Below are positions 19,050-28,372 of a DNA stretch of 64,000 bases, piece after piece (position 1 is the first letter of the stretch; the number at the start of each line of letters is the position of its first letter). The DNA comes from CAYYMD01 sp964472875 (GTDB lineage: Bacteria; Planctomycetota; Phycisphaerae; SM23-33): the NCBI GenBank assembly GCA_964472875.1, contig CAYYMD010000001.1, forward strand, positions 50,478-114,477, in the 5' to 3' direction. The position numbers and the translations under genes were made by a program. Below the pieces are notes generated by a model. It saw only the letters and a list, made by a program, of their open reading frames with translations. It was not told the origin of the DNA and made no database searches.

Positions 19050-19456
19050 GCTCCCTCCGCAATTTTTTTGACACCGGCTGTAATAAGTTCGTCGACCTTC
19101 CCAAGTACCTGGCGTGGCGAGAACGGTTTGGCCAGGACCCCCACAATGCCGGCGGCTGTCATTTCCGCCGGCTCGAGGTCGAAACCGCGTGCGGTAAGCA
19201 TAATAGCCGGTATCCCCTCCGTGCGTTGTTCGGCTCGCAGACGCTGGCAAAGTTCCAAACCGGTAATCACCGGCATCTGGTAATCGGTGATAATAAGGTT
19301 CGGCCGCTGTTCCCGGGCCAGTTCAAGCGCTTCCTCACCATCTACGGCCGTGAGCACATCGTAACCGGCATTTTTTAGCTTTAGCGAAAGAACGTTGAGA
19401 ATGTGGGATTCATCATCGGCGATTAATACTTTTCCGCGGTTATGCGACATATTCAT
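19046..19456 (-). CDS. Stand-alone CheY-like response regulator
   Basis: A 136-aa receiver domain with no output domain. The acidic pocket is D14/D15 (IADDESH), the phospho-acceptor is D58 (IITDYQMP), and the conserved Thr/Lys are in MLTARG and VLAKPFSP (K110). It lies directly after the histidine kinase gene and overlaps the HD-GYP gene start by 4 bases. The likely circuit is kinase to this receiver to the HD-GYP protein, although a separate receiver would have to act by protein contact. Confidence 0.92.
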   Translation of the reverse strand: MNMSHNRGKVLIADDESHILNVLSLKLKNAGYDVLTAVDGEEALELAREQRPNLIITDYQMPVITGLELCQRLRAEQRTEGIPAIMLTARGFDLEPAEMTAAGIVGVLAKPFSPRQVLGKVDELITAGVKKIAEGA

Positions 19457-19547
19457 CTCCCTTTAAACCTCCCTGCCGAGTCAGTCCCTCCTGCTGCGGC
19501 AGGCATAAGCTACTCCTTTTATTTATCGTTACAATACGGCGGCGTCT

Positions 19548-20990
19548 TTACTTGGTAAGTGGAAGTTCGAATGCAAACGTGCTTCCTTCGCCTTCTTTGC
19601 TGGCCACATCCAGTTTGCCGTTGTGAACCGTCTCGATAATACGCTTTACGAGGGCCAGGCCCAGACCGGTGCCCTTGGCAACCTTTGTGCCTGCCCCGAC
19701 GCGATAGAACTTGTCGAACACATGCGGCAGGTCGTCGGCGGAGATACCCATGCCGGTGTCGCGGACCTCGCAACGCACAATACTTGTACGTTCGTCCACC
19801 TCGACGGTGACAGCAACCTTCCCGCCATTCGGGGTATACTTGACCGCGTTGGACACCAGATTCATCACCGCCTGGTAGATTAAATCATGATCGGCCTCGA
19901 CCTGGTAATAAACCGGCGCCAGGGAGTGCTCTATGGTGATATCCTTGGCTCTGGCCTGAACTCCGGCCACATCCAGCACCTGCTTTACGATACCGGCAAG
20001 ACTCATAGGTTTTCTGGCGACCTTTATAACGCCCGATTCTATGCGAGAGATATTCAGTATGTTTTCTATGAGGCGGTGGAGACGGTTCGTCTCGGTGGAA
20101 ATAATCTCGTAAAATTCCTGCTGCGTTTGCTTGTCCTGCGCCTCGTCGTCCAGCAGCATTTCTATATAGGCCTTGATGGAGGCCAGCGGCGTTTTCAGTT
20201 CGTGCGAGACATGCGATACGAAGTCGGTTTTCATATCAGCTATTTCTTTCTCGTGCGTGATGTCGTGAAGCACCGCAACCACACCGGAAATCTCATCGTC
20301 GGGCGTGACGACGCATCCCAGCGTGGCGTTGAAGGTCCGCTGTTTACCATCAACCGTTATCGTGTGTTCGACCTGCTTGCGGTCGACATGTTCGCCATGA
20401 CTGCGGACATCGCAGATAAGATCAACCAGTCTACTGTCAGACAAAACCTCGGAGATATTGCGACGGTGATCGCGGGAAAAATCGAATCCCAGCAGTTTTT
20501 CGGCGGCCTCGTTGGCCAGCAGCAACTCGTCGAAACGGTTGGTCACAATCACTGCGTCGGAAATAGAGAATATAATGGCTTCGGTGTTTCTCTTTTCCCC
20601 AGAAATTATTCTGCGTTGCAGCTGCAGGTCGCGGTTTTCGGCCTCCAGTCGTTCTATCCTCGTTTTCACCGAATCGAGAAACTCGTTAAGCGACCTGGTA
20701 ATCTGGGCGGGCTGACCGAAAGGATAAGTCCCCGTCAGATGCACTCGCCCGCTTCTGGTCATTTCGCGCAGTTGCGAGGATATCTGCGAAATTGTCCTGT
20801 AGAAATTCTGCCTGAACACAAACAGCGTCAGAAGCGCTACCCCCAGCACGAGCCCCAGCAGTGCGTGATTTATCGAATCATCGAGGCCCCAGTTGCTCTG
20901 CACCACCCTCATGCAGGCATAACTTGCCACGCCCGCTCCTATCGATAGCAGAATCTTTCCCACCAGCGGAGTGCTTTTAGTAAGCGTCAT
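19548..20990 (-). CDS. Membrane sensor histidine kinase with HAMP-like and PAS domains
   Basis: A 480-aa two-component kinase. Two membrane segments lie at about 9-29 and 42-59 with almost no periplasmic loop between them, so it probably senses membrane or cytoplasmic cues. A HAMP-like linker and coiled coil follow (to about 130), then a PAS domain (135-245). The HisKA dimerisation domain contains SHELKTP with H263. The HATPase domain has NLVSNAVKYT, DTGMGIS and GTGLGLALVKRI. Overall it resembles PhoR/WalK-type kinases. GGAGG lies about 10 bases before the ATG. It sits between the TPR lipoprotein and the receiver gene, 91 bases upstream of the latter. Confidence 0.92.
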   Translation of the reverse strand: MTLTKSTPLVGKILLSIGAGVASYACMRVVQSNWGLDDSINHALLGLVLGVALLTLFVFRQNFYRTISQISSQLREMTRSGRVHLTGTYPFGQPAQITRSLNEFLDSVKTRIERLEAENRDLQLQRRIISGEKRNTEAIIFSISDAVIVTNRFDELLLANEAAEKLLGFDFSRDHRRNISEVLSDSRLVDLICDVRSHGEHVDRKQVEHTITVDGKQRTFNATLGCVVTPDDEISGVVAVLHDITHEKEIADMKTDFVSHVSHELKTPLASIKAYIEMLLDDEAQDKQTQQEFYEIISTETNRLHRLIENILNISRIESGVIKVARKPMSLAGIVKQVLDVAGVQARAKDITIEHSLAPVYYQVEADHDLIYQAVMNLVSNAVKYTPNGGKVAVTVEVDERTSIVRCEVRDTGMGISADDLPHVFDKFYRVGAGTKVAKGTGLGLALVKRIIETVHNGKLDVASKEGEGSTFAFELPLTK

Positions 20991-21037
20991 TACCTTGGTT
21001 GCCTCCTGTGGGCCTCTTTTCCGTCGACGGCTGAGAT

Positions 21038-22273
21038 TTATCGGCCGCCCAACGGCGCCATAGAAACCTCCTGCGACGAAGCTGCGGCATCGTCGTCCTG
21101 ACGCAGTTTATCGAGCAACGCGCGGGCAAGTTTGCTGTCGGGGTCGATTTCGAGTGCCTTGGCGTAACACCTGGCCGCCTCAGCCCGCTCATCCCTGGCC
21201 GTATTCACCATACCAAGCAGACACAAAAGGGGCGCATCGGGTTCCCCAAGAGCCAAGGTTCTGTTGAGCACCTCGTCGGCCTGCGAGACACGGTCGGTCT
21301 TCAAGAGTGCATAGCCGAGCAACATAGCGGCATTGCTGTTTGCAGGTTTTTTTGACAGCGCCTTCCTTGTAGAGACAACAACACCTTCCAAATCGCCGCA
21401 GGCCAGTTCAGCCCTCGCCAGTTTCTCGTAGAGTTTGGCGCTGTCCCCTCTCTTTTTGACCGCTTTTTGGTAAGCGTTGCGGGCCTTGATGGGTTCGCCT
21501 GTGGCCATGTGACAATCGCCGAGCATCGCGAACACCCATGCCGGAGAATCCGCACTGGCGGCCAGTTCGTCAAGATGGCGCCTCGCTTCCTCATAACGGC
21601 CGGAAAGATATTCCGCCTTGGCCAGTGCCCGCAGATAACCCACATTTTCAGGGTCGAGATCGCAGGCCTGACTGTAGTATTCGGCTGCGGAATCGTATTC
21701 ATCGCGCATCATTGCAATGCGGCCGCCAAGCTCGTACATGGAGGGGTCGTCATCGGCCTGCGATATATGGCTCTCCACCTGCAACTGCGCTTCACGGATG
21801 CGTCCCATCGCCACCAGAACCTCCGTAACTGCATGCACGGCGTCCATATTGCGGTTATCCAATGCATAGGCCTGGCGGTAACTGTGAATTGCCTGTTGAA
21901 GGTTATCCGCTTTTTCCTGTGCAACGCCGAGGAGATACCATACCCGCGCAGAATTCGGCCGGTTGCTTTTTACCTGTTCAAACTGTTCTATCGCCTCTTG
22001 ATAGCGGCCCTGTTCGATGCAGACTTTACCCAGCAACATCCTTGCGTCTACAAAGTTCTCATCCAGTGCCAACGCACGAGCGGCATTGCTGTGGGCCTGG
22101 TCCAGTTCGCCGACCTTCAGATGCTCCTTGGCCACCTTGAAAACCACTTCTGCCCGGGCTTTGTGCCACTTTTCGTATACTTCCTTCTTATTGTCCTTTT
22201 TGAACAAAGCGACGTTTTGGCATCCTGATGTCACTGCAAGGATTACTGCCGCCGCTATTATATATTTTTTCAT
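21038..22273 (-). CDS. TPR-repeat lipoprotein
   Basis: A 411-aa protein with a lipoprotein-type signal peptide: MKKYIIAAAVILAVTSGC, with C18 as likely lipidation site. The rest is a series of about ten tetratricopeptide repeats (for example NPARVWYLLGVAQEKADNLQ-like units, with ALDENFVDARMLLGKVCIEQ as one). Family members in this context act like PilF/PilW pilotins, which help the secretin assemble in the outer membrane. The gene directly follows the secretin gene, which supports that role, but it is longer than PilF (about 250 aa), so other scaffolding roles are possible. Confidence 0.85.
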   Translation of the reverse strand: MKKYIIAAAVILAVTSGCQNVALFKKDNKKEVYEKWHKARAEVVFKVAKEHLKVGELDQAHSNAARALALDENFVDARMLLGKVCIEQGRYQEAIEQFEQVKSNRPNSARVWYLLGVAQEKADNLQQAIHSYRQAYALDNRNMDAVHAVTEVLVAMGRIREAQLQVESHISQADDDPSMYELGGRIAMMRDEYDSAAEYYSQACDLDPENVGYLRALAKAEYLSGRYEEARRHLDELAASADSPAWVFAMLGDCHMATGEPIKARNAYQKAVKKRGDSAKLYEKLARAELACGDLEGVVVSTRKALSKKPANSNAAMLLGYALLKTDRVSQADEVLNRTLALGEPDAPLLCLLGMVNTARDERAEAARCYAKALEIDPDSKLARALLDKLRQDDDAAASSQEVSMAPLGGR

Positions 22274-22367
22274 GGTTTTGCTCCCGGCGACTCTAAGCCG
22301 CCAAATTCAGTATCTTTCTTAGAACTCCCTAATTAACGCGCAAGTCTAAAATTTTTTACGTGTGAGA

Positions 22368-24410
22368 CTATTCTTGCTTGCCGGACTGGCTCATCTGGCC
22401 GGTATTTTTCGCCTCATCCTGTCCGGCATTGTTGCTCTTGCCGGCCGGTGTGTCTGTTCGGCCTTGCGGCCGCGGCTTCATATCCGGACGTTTCGGTCCT
22501 GGAAGAGGATCAACATACCTCTTCTGGAAACCGAAAGTATCCCTGACTTTCTTATCTTTAATCATGCCCGCATCACGTGGACGATTCGGAGGAACTACTC
22601 GAGGATAAGGTTTGCCGAGATCGTGCATCATAATGTGTTTGATTAGATATTTGATGCTGGAGTGGCGAAACTCATCCGCCCAGTACGCCTGTTCTGTAAG
22701 ACGTTCTTTCAGGCGGACCGCCTGTATCATCCTCGGCTCCAGTGACAGGGCGTTATCCACATACCACAGGGCCTCCTGCGGCCTTCCGGCCCGCATCGCC
22801 TTTCTTGCCTTGCGCATGTAGCCCTGAGCGATGCGCTCGCGGGCCCACCACTGGACACCCTTGCGGCTGCCGATGTAATAACGGTAAACGTTGCCTTTCA
22901 TCTGTTCTCCGACCGCTTCGGCGGCGTCCTGCTTGATTATGTGCGGGGTGATAAGGACGATTATTTCTCTTCGGGTAGTTTCATCCTTTGTACCGCGGAA
23001 GGCGGCGCCAAGGTATGGCACATCACCAAGCATGGGTATCTGGTTGCGACTCGTTGTTGTCTTTTCGCGGAACAGCCCGCCTATTACTATGGTCCTTCCG
23101 TCACGAACCATAACGTTGGAGGTCACTTCCGTGGTCTCCTCACTGGGCAGGGCCAGTTCACCCTGAACCTGCACGCTGCCTATTGAATCTTCGGGGTGGA
23201 GCTCCATCCGGACGTAGCCGTCCTTGCCCACGTAAGGCCTGACCACCAGCCGCGTGCCCGTTTCCAAGAATTCGACGGTCTGCGTGGCTGTGGTTTCGGT
23301 TATAGTCGTGGTTATGTAGCCGTCGCGGTTGCCGACCATCACCTCGCCCCGCTGCTTGTTGACCACGAGTATTTTTGGATTGGCCAGAACAGTAACGTCC
23401 GTTACGGACTCCAGCGCTCGAACGAAAAATGACACGTCATTGCTGAGAAAGCCAATGCTGACACCGCCCTCGGGTACTATGCCCGAGAAATCCGTTCCAA
23501 CCTGACCGGCCCGGACTCCGCGTAGAGCGTCGCTTTCGAGGCCGCCGGTGGTCATGTCGCCGATCCCGCCGTTGCTCGTGGCCGAGCCGATGCTCTGGAA
23601 GTCGATGCCGGCCAGCGTATTCATGTCTATGCCGAGATAGTTTTTCTCGGTGAGCTTGGCGCTAAGAATGGTGGCCTCTATGAGCACCTGTTCTGGTTTG
23701 ACGTCGAGGCGCTGCACGATTTTGCGGACTTTCTCGATATTCTCCTTGTAATCACGGACAACCAGGACGTCATCGGTCGCGTAGGAGTTGCCGCCGGCCT
23801 CAGTGTCCGAGGTCTCGATGCCCATCTCAGCTTCCGGAGTAAGCGCTATGGCGCCCTGGTCCGAGAGAACCGGCTCTATAAGCGTCTTGGCGTCCTTGGC
23901 GGTAACGTATGAAAGGTGGAAAACCTCCACGGAGACCTTTCTTTGGGCCTTGCGGATCTCCTGGAGTTGTTCGGGCGTATATACGTAAATGAAATTTCCC
24001 TTCTCTACGTAAACGTATCCGGTGGATTTAAGGACCGCCTCCAGGGCCTCATCGAACGTCACGCCGTAAAGGTCAGCCGTAACCTCGCCGGCAACCTCTT
24101 TGGTGGCGATTATATTCTTGCGTCCCTGCGTGCTGAGCATCTGTAATACGCCGCGAAGGTCCGCTCCCTGGACGTGTATTTCGAAAGTGCCCGGCCGGGT
24201 CATCTTTACAGGGCCGCTTTGTTCACCGGCCGGCTTGGCGGCGCCGGCGCTGTCATCCCCCTCGGCGGGGCCTGTGGTAGTCGTTTGGCCACCATCCGAA
24301 AATAGCCGTCCCAGAAAGGTGTCTTCTCCCGGGGCGACACCCGCAGATATAAATACAACCAGGACCGCTGCCACCGCAATCCGGGCACCAATGCCCTTGA
24401 ATCCATTCAT
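22368..24410 (-). CDS. Outer-membrane secretin (GspD/PilQ family)
   Basis: Forms the outer-membrane gate of the machine; 680 aa from the chosen start. A signal peptide is at the N-terminus (IAVAAVLVVFISAGVAPGED). N-domains include the STN-like segment (FEIHVQGADLRGVLQMLSTQ) and a short KH-type segment. The secretin core ends with VPYLGAAFRGTK and EIIVLITPHII near residues 505-545. A C-terminal tail of about 130 residues is Pro/Arg/Lys/Gln rich and low complexity. ATG 24410 has AGGAG 8 bases upstream; an in-frame ATG at 24434 is also possible. It follows the PilP/GspC-like gene and precedes the TPR lipoprotein gene. Confidence 0.93.
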   Translation of the reverse strand: MNGFKGIGARIAVAAVLVVFISAGVAPGEDTFLGRLFSDGGQTTTTGPAEGDDSAGAAKPAGEQSGPVKMTRPGTFEIHVQGADLRGVLQMLSTQGRKNIIATKEVAGEVTADLYGVTFDEALEAVLKSTGYVYVEKGNFIYVYTPEQLQEIRKAQRKVSVEVFHLSYVTAKDAKTLIEPVLSDQGAIALTPEAEMGIETSDTEAGGNSYATDDVLVVRDYKENIEKVRKIVQRLDVKPEQVLIEATILSAKLTEKNYLGIDMNTLAGIDFQSIGSATSNGGIGDMTTGGLESDALRGVRAGQVGTDFSGIVPEGGVSIGFLSNDVSFFVRALESVTDVTVLANPKILVVNKQRGEVMVGNRDGYITTTITETTATQTVEFLETGTRLVVRPYVGKDGYVRMELHPEDSIGSVQVQGELALPSEETTEVTSNVMVRDGRTIVIGGLFREKTTTSRNQIPMLGDVPYLGAAFRGTKDETTRREIIVLITPHIIKQDAAEAVGEQMKGNVYRYYIGSRKGVQWWARERIAQGYMRKARKAMRAGRPQEALWYVDNALSLEPRMIQAVRLKERLTEQAYWADEFRHSSIKYLIKHIMMHDLGKPYPRVVPPNRPRDAGMIKDKKVRDTFGFQKRYVDPLPGPKRPDMKPRPQGRTDTPAGKSNNAGQDEAKNTGQMSQSGKQE

Positions 24411-24505
24411 TTTTAAACTCCTCTTATTTTTCATCCGGCCGCTTCCTGAGCTGCCGGTACCGGCGCGCCCTTCATAAGCTGCCGGAATTACCTCATACGT
24501 ATTCG

Positions 24506-25111
24506 TTATCGGCTTTTCATGGTAAGGATTATACTAACGCCTTCTTTTTTTACCTCGCATGATCGGGCTGTTATGTCGACTACCTTGAAACCGCTAATCC
24601 ATTCGCCTTCGCGCAGCACCTTCCCGTTGATAATGGCGATGGGAACATCCGACACCACCGTGCTCTGCAGTGAAAGCGCCTTGGACTGGGCAAGCACCAT
24701 CTGCCTGTGGGCCTCGATGCGCTGCTGCTTCTGATTGCTGCTTTCCTTCTGCTGAGCATCGGTTTTTGTATCTTTCTTTACGCGAGGTGGAAAGTATTGT
24801 GGATCCGGTTTGAATATGTCCCTGTCAATCCTGGGACGCTCCTTTTGAGCGGAATCTTTTTCACGTGAAAGAGCCCTTGCCATTTGCACCGGGTCATTTG
24901 GCAAACTTCTAATTGAGGAATCGGACGATTGCGCCGGCGCGGCGGCAACCGTGCGTGGGCGCGCCGGCGAGCCGCCCTTTAATACCGTTTTCAAAACCAC
25001 TACAAGCGCCACGATAACGAGAATACCCAGTACGGCGGTCTTTTTTTTATCCCGCTTAAGGTCCGCTACCAGGCGGTTTTTTATTGTTTGATTGTCCTGT
25101 TTGTCGGTCAT
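24506..25111 (-). CDS. Single-span periplasmic protein, PilP/GspC-like
   Basis: A 201-aa bitopic protein: cytoplasmic Lys/Arg-rich N-terminus, one membrane span at about 25-44, a long Gln/Lys/Ser-rich linker, then a small C-terminal domain (about 140-201). That domain contains VPIAIINGKVLREGEWISGF, similar to the PilP and GspC homology regions that bind the secretin. I saw no closer match. An upstream TTG would add 8 residues, but GTGAGAC before the ATG favours 25111. It is encoded between PilO and the secretin, exactly where PilP or GspC would be expected. Confidence 0.75.
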   Translation of the reverse strand: MTDKQDNQTIKNRLVADLKRDKKKTAVLGILVIVALVVVLKTVLKGGSPARPRTVAAAPAQSSDSSIRSLPNDPVQMARALSREKDSAQKERPRIDRDIFKPDPQYFPPRVKKDTKTDAQQKESSNQKQQRIEAHRQMVLAQSKALSLQSTVVSDVPIAIINGKVLREGEWISGFKVVDITARSCEVKKEGVSIILTMKSR

Positions 25112-25153
25112 AAAAGTCTCACTGGCCGTCGCCAAAATTCACGGCCGAAGGCG

Positions 25154-25684
25154 TTAACTCTCCGTGAAATAGATATTAAGCTGCAGTTCTATCTCGAGGT
25201 CCTGCTCCTTGGGCTTGTTTTCAACGTTAAGCGACTTTACCCGTGTGAGCCGCTCCATCTTGTCGATACGCTGGAGGAATCCGGCTAGCGACAGGTAGGA
25301 GCCCTCGAATTTCATGATAATCGGAAGCGTATGGAACAGCTCTTCGCGGGTGGGATTGCCCGGTTCTATTAATTCGTTGGATAGTTGCTCCAGTGACAGA
25401 CACCCGGTGATTTCGCGCAGAAATCCCCCCAGTTCCTTGCGTTTGGGCAGTCGGCGGTCAAAGCCGCTGTAACGGTCTTTCATGGACCGCACCTTCCGTA
25501 CCAGTTGCGGCAATGCCGAGGATTCGTTTGAATCCGACGCCAGAGCGGCCTTCTGCGATGTAATTTCGGCCTGCAGTTGCTTCAGATTACTCCTCTGGGG
25601 CAGATATACCGTAAATGTCGCCACGGCCACCACCACAAGCAGCACTCCAAGGGCTATTAGACTGTCCTTCGCTATATTTAACAT
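25154..25684 (-). CDS. PilO-like inner-membrane alignment protein
   Basis: A 176-aa bitopic protein. The N-terminus is short and cytoplasmic, the membrane span is at about 8-28 (LIALGVLLVVVAVATFTVY), a coiled coil follows, and a ferredoxin-like domain lies in the C-terminal half. It matches the layout of PilO, which pairs with PilN to link PilM to the secretin. ATG 25684 is preferred over a TTG at 25714, which would overlap pilN; AGG lies upstream. It is 11 bases after pilN. Confidence 0.85.
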   Translation of the reverse strand: MLNIAKDSLIALGVLLVVVAVATFTVYLPQRSNLKQLQAEITSQKAALASDSNESSALPQLVRKVRSMKDRYSGFDRRLPKRKELGGFLREITGCLSLEQLSNELIEPGNPTREELFHTLPIIMKFEGSYLSLAGFLQRIDKMERLTRVKSLNVENKPKEQDLEIELQLNIYFTES

Positions 25685-25695
25685 AAAGTCTTTTC

Positions 25696-26325
25696 CTACC
25701 TCGCCACGTAACAACTGGCCCGAAATTCCCTGGCGGTCCGCCCGCGATATTCGACCGTCCTGGCATATCCCATGTTGACGTCCTCCAGGAGAGGACTGGC
25801 GGACATCTGTCCTATAAAATTAGCCACCTCAACATCCGTTGGCGCCAGGCCGGTGAGCACAAGTTGCAGCCGCTTGATTTTTCTGGTTTTGGGCTTGTTA
25901 CCGCCGGCGTTCCTGGCCCGTGGGCCTACATCACCGACAGATGCAATGGGAACAGAAATCTCCTTCGTTTCGAGATCGAGGTTGGTAAGGGCCATACTCG
26001 GCGGCACGAGGCGCTGGAGTTCGCCCATGATATCCAGTATGCGCGCCCTGCTGCCGAGATGTTCCTGAATCCTCTTTTTAATCATTAACTCGCCAAGTTG
26101 CTTTTCCAGCAGTTTCTTGGTCTCGATCTGGCGCTGAACATTACTGGCGCGGCTCTGCAACAGCGACAGTTCGGCCTTGGCCTGGCTTATCTTGCCCTGT
26201 CGGAACCATCCGAGAACAACCAGTGCGGCAAAGCACACCACAAGCAGACACCCCTGGCTGGCAAGCCGGCGGCGTCTCTCCCTCTTAAGTCGAATTCTTT
26301 CAGGCAGAAAGTCTATGGTGTTCAT
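25696..26325 (-). CDS. PilN-like inner-membrane alignment protein
   Basis: A 209-aa bitopic protein. It starts MNTIDFLPERIRLKRERRRR, the conserved INLLP-like PilN N-terminus that docks into PilM, and has one membrane span at about 20-39. The periplasmic part has a coiled coil and a ferredoxin-like domain. ATG 26325 was chosen over an upstream start at 26418 because it gives the PilN N-terminus. It overlaps the end of pilM by 26 bases in another frame. A run of pilM, pilN and pilO defines the inner-membrane alignment complex. Confidence 0.88.
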   Translation of the reverse strand: MNTIDFLPERIRLKRERRRRLASQGCLLVVCFAALVVLGWFRQGKISQAKAELSLLQSRASNVQRQIETKKLLEKQLGELMIKKRIQEHLGSRARILDIMGELQRLVPPSMALTNLDLETKEISVPIASVGDVGPRARNAGGNKPKTRKIKRLQLVLTGLAPTDVEVANFIGQMSASPLLEDVNMGYARTVEYRGRTAREFRASCYVAR

Positions 26326-27499
26326 CGCTGTTTCCCTTACCCGCTCGGGCGGGTTTCGAGCCGACCTTGAAATCCATCCCCCGCATGGCCAGACCCGCGC
26401 ACACAGACCATTCGGCAAGCATTCCTCGCCTGTCGGCCCCGAGGTCTACGCCGGAAACGTCTATGCCGCGCAGTGGATTTCCCATCTCGCACGACAGTCC
26501 TATATTGTCCGCCAGCATCTGCAGGAGAACCGAATCGTGCGCCTGGCCACCGGTTACGATTATCTTTTTGGCCCGCATGCCCCTGAACGTCACCGCGCAA
26601 TAGCGCAAGCATAAACTTATCTGCTGTGCCAGCGCCTCCACCTGGGAGCGAATCGCCTCATAAATGCTTCCGTCGGCCCCCTCGCCGTCGACGGAATCGG
26701 CTGGAATTCCTCCACCACAGCGGTCTGTCGGCTTAAACTCCGTTTTATCCGGAGTTACTTTCTGTGAAAACCGCAGCCGTGCCTCTATTGCCTCGGCAGG
26801 GGTAATATTCAAACGTCCTGCCACGGCTTCGTTGAACTTACGGCCGCCTATATCGATATTTTTGATAAATACCATTCGGCGACCGCGCGCTACTATAACT
26901 CGCGTACCGTCGTGTCCTATATCGAGTATGACACTGACTGTCTGCTCATCGGCCTTGCGGCGCAGGAACCGCTCGAAACTCCTGAATACCGCCACGGGCG
27001 CCGCATCGATATTCACAGGACGCAACCCCGTCGAATCAAGAAAGGAAATGTGCTTCTCTATTGTTTCGGAGGGAACCGCAAGGATAATCACCTCTTCATG
27101 TACTTCGTCGTCCAGCCGTATCTGCCCGGCGCGGAGACAGCAGAGCTGATCCGGCATAACCTCGAAACCGAACCGCTCCCTTGCCTCCCACATGGCCGCC
27201 TCGCGCAGCTCCTCGGGCCCCATTGCCGGCAGGCGGATGTTTTTGACCTTTAACTGCCTGCAATTAAGCGAAGAAATAACATTCCTGCCACGGAATCCGC
27301 CCTGGCGCAGCGCCTTTTGAACAACCGGAGCCAGTTTGCCTGAGGAATATTCTTCGTCGGCCTCGGGCAGTTTAATTTTGGCGCAGGCGCGAACCCTTAC
27401 GACAGCCCCCACCCTTTGCAACTGGAAGATCTTGATACTGTCGGCGCCTATGTCCAGTCCTATGGGTTGACATCGGCTTTTCAGCAACGAATCAAACAT
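26300..27499 (-). CDS. PilM-like actin-fold assembly protein
   Basis: Cytoplasmic actin/FtsA-fold protein that binds the PilN tail; 399 aa, slightly longer than typical PilM (about 350). The first phosphate loop is GLDIGADSIKIFQLQ (residues about 14-28), the second DIGHDGTRVIVARGRRMVF, and the adenosine-binding motif IVTGGQAHDSVL lies near residue 320. AGGG stands just before the ATG. It begins the PilMNO block after the pseudopilin genes. Confidence 0.9.
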   Translation of the reverse strand: MFDSLLKSRCQPIGLDIGADSIKIFQLQRVGAVVRVRACAKIKLPEADEEYSSGKLAPVVQKALRQGGFRGRNVISSLNCRQLKVKNIRLPAMGPEELREAAMWEARERFGFEVMPDQLCCLRAGQIRLDDEVHEEVIILAVPSETIEKHISFLDSTGLRPVNIDAAPVAVFRSFERFLRRKADEQTVSVILDIGHDGTRVIVARGRRMVFIKNIDIGGRKFNEAVAGRLNITPAEAIEARLRFSQKVTPDKTEFKPTDRCGGGIPADSVDGEGADGSIYEAIRSQVEALAQQISLCLRYCAVTFRGMRAKKIIVTGGQAHDSVLLQMLADNIGLSCEMGNPLRGIDVSGVDLGADRRGMLAEWSVCAGLAMRGMDFKVGSKPARAGKGNSDEHHRLSA

Positions 27500-27517
27500 C
27501 TGCCCTGAGGGCTCCTT

Positions 27518-28060
27518 TCACGGACTGATTTCCGTAACGGACACTACGCCGGTTGCGGCCGCTACCTCTATCTTGTAAAGATGGGCGCCCGCCTGAAGCT
27601 TGACCCATCCGCTACCGTCGACCGGCTCGCCGAACTCGTTAAAAGTCAGTTCGGCCGTGTCCGAACCGCCAAAATCCACCGAGGATATGCTCACCTGCTC
27701 AAAACTGCCGTTTTGGCCGAGCATGACCTCGTAATCTGATTTATTAATCGGATGAACGAGCACCTGACTTGTATTAGCGTCAATAACTCGATAGAGATTA
27801 TCGCCCGTATTGAAGATGACCGAGACGGGCTTCTGGTAAGTTATGGCGGCATTTTGGGCGTATTCGATGTCGCTGGCGACCGTTCTGGCGGCCGAAACCG
27901 CCTGGAACGCCGCGGCGTCTATCGCCGCGGGCACTATCACCAGGGCCGCTATAGACAAAATTAAAAGCACCACTATTATCTCGGCCAGTGTAAAGCCGCC
28001 GCGCATAGCGCATTGCAACTTTCCAATAGCGGGAAAATTTTTATTTGCCGGTAGATTCAT
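27518..28060 (-). CDS. Pseudopilin, GspH/FimT-like
   Basis: A 180-aa minor pilin-like protein. The class III signal is RGG followed by FTLAEIIVVLLILSIAALVI, with cleavage expected after the second Gly and Glu at mature position 5. The leader of about 21 residues is long, and an internal ATG at 28006 would shorten it to 3. A GGAGG about 13 bases before 28060 slightly favours the longer form. The C-terminal domain has the GspH-like features of a beta-rich globular domain (FNEFGEPVDGSG). It overlaps the end of the upstream small gene by 20 bases. Confidence 0.85.
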   Translation of the reverse strand: MNLPANKNFPAIGKLQCAMRGGFTLAEIIVVLLILSIAALVIVPAAIDAAAFQAVSAARTVASDIEYAQNAAITYQKPVSVIFNTGDNLYRVIDANTSQVLVHPINKSDYEVMLGQNGSFEQVSISSVDFGGSDTAELTFNEFGEPVDGSGWVKLQAGAHLYKIEVAAATGVVSVTEISP

Positions 28061-28358
28061 CGCCGCCGCCTCCGCTCGCGGATGAGCCCTTGCCCGTTAC
28101 CTGGACCTTTACCTGCCCGCTCTTGAGCAGGTTTATAAGTTCGTCGAGTTTGTCGTTCGTCTTGCGCTGGGCCGCCAGTATTTTTAATCGCTGCTCGCTG
28201 CTGTCGAGGACGAATCCCTTCTTTGAAGAATCCTTCGCTCCTGCTCGGATGTCGGTCAGCCGGCCTATCAGAACCGCCGCCAGCAGCACAATAATTATCA
28301 GCGCCACGCGCGAAAATCCCGGACCTTTCATCGCGTTGTATCGAGTCTCATTAACCAT
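28041..28358 (-). CDS. Small single-span membrane protein of unknown family
   Basis: A 105-aa protein I do not recognise. A membrane span lies at about 17-36 (ALIIIVLLAAVLIGRLTDI), followed by a Lys/Asp-rich segment with predicted coiled coil (ILAAQRKTNDKLDELINLL) and a Gly/Ser tail. ATG 28358 is chosen because GGAG stands 6 bases upstream; two earlier in-frame ATGs (28370, 28385) would overlap the gene before. It is wedged between the GspK/PilX-like gene and the GspH-like gene. The layout suggests an accessory of the inner-membrane complex. No pilin signal is present. Confidence 0.65.
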   Translation of the reverse strand: MVNETRYNAMKGPGFSRVALIIIVLLAAVLIGRLTDIRAGAKDSSKKGFVLDSSEQRLKILAAQRKTNDKLDELINLLKSGQVKVQVTGKGSSASGGGGDESTGK

Positions 28359-28372
28359 ATTTATCTCCATAT

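Noticed and set aside
19050..19250. A longer start for the HD-GYP gene
   Set aside because: The extra 67 residues overlap the response regulator in another frame and lack conserved features; the internal ATG has a strong GGAGGG site.
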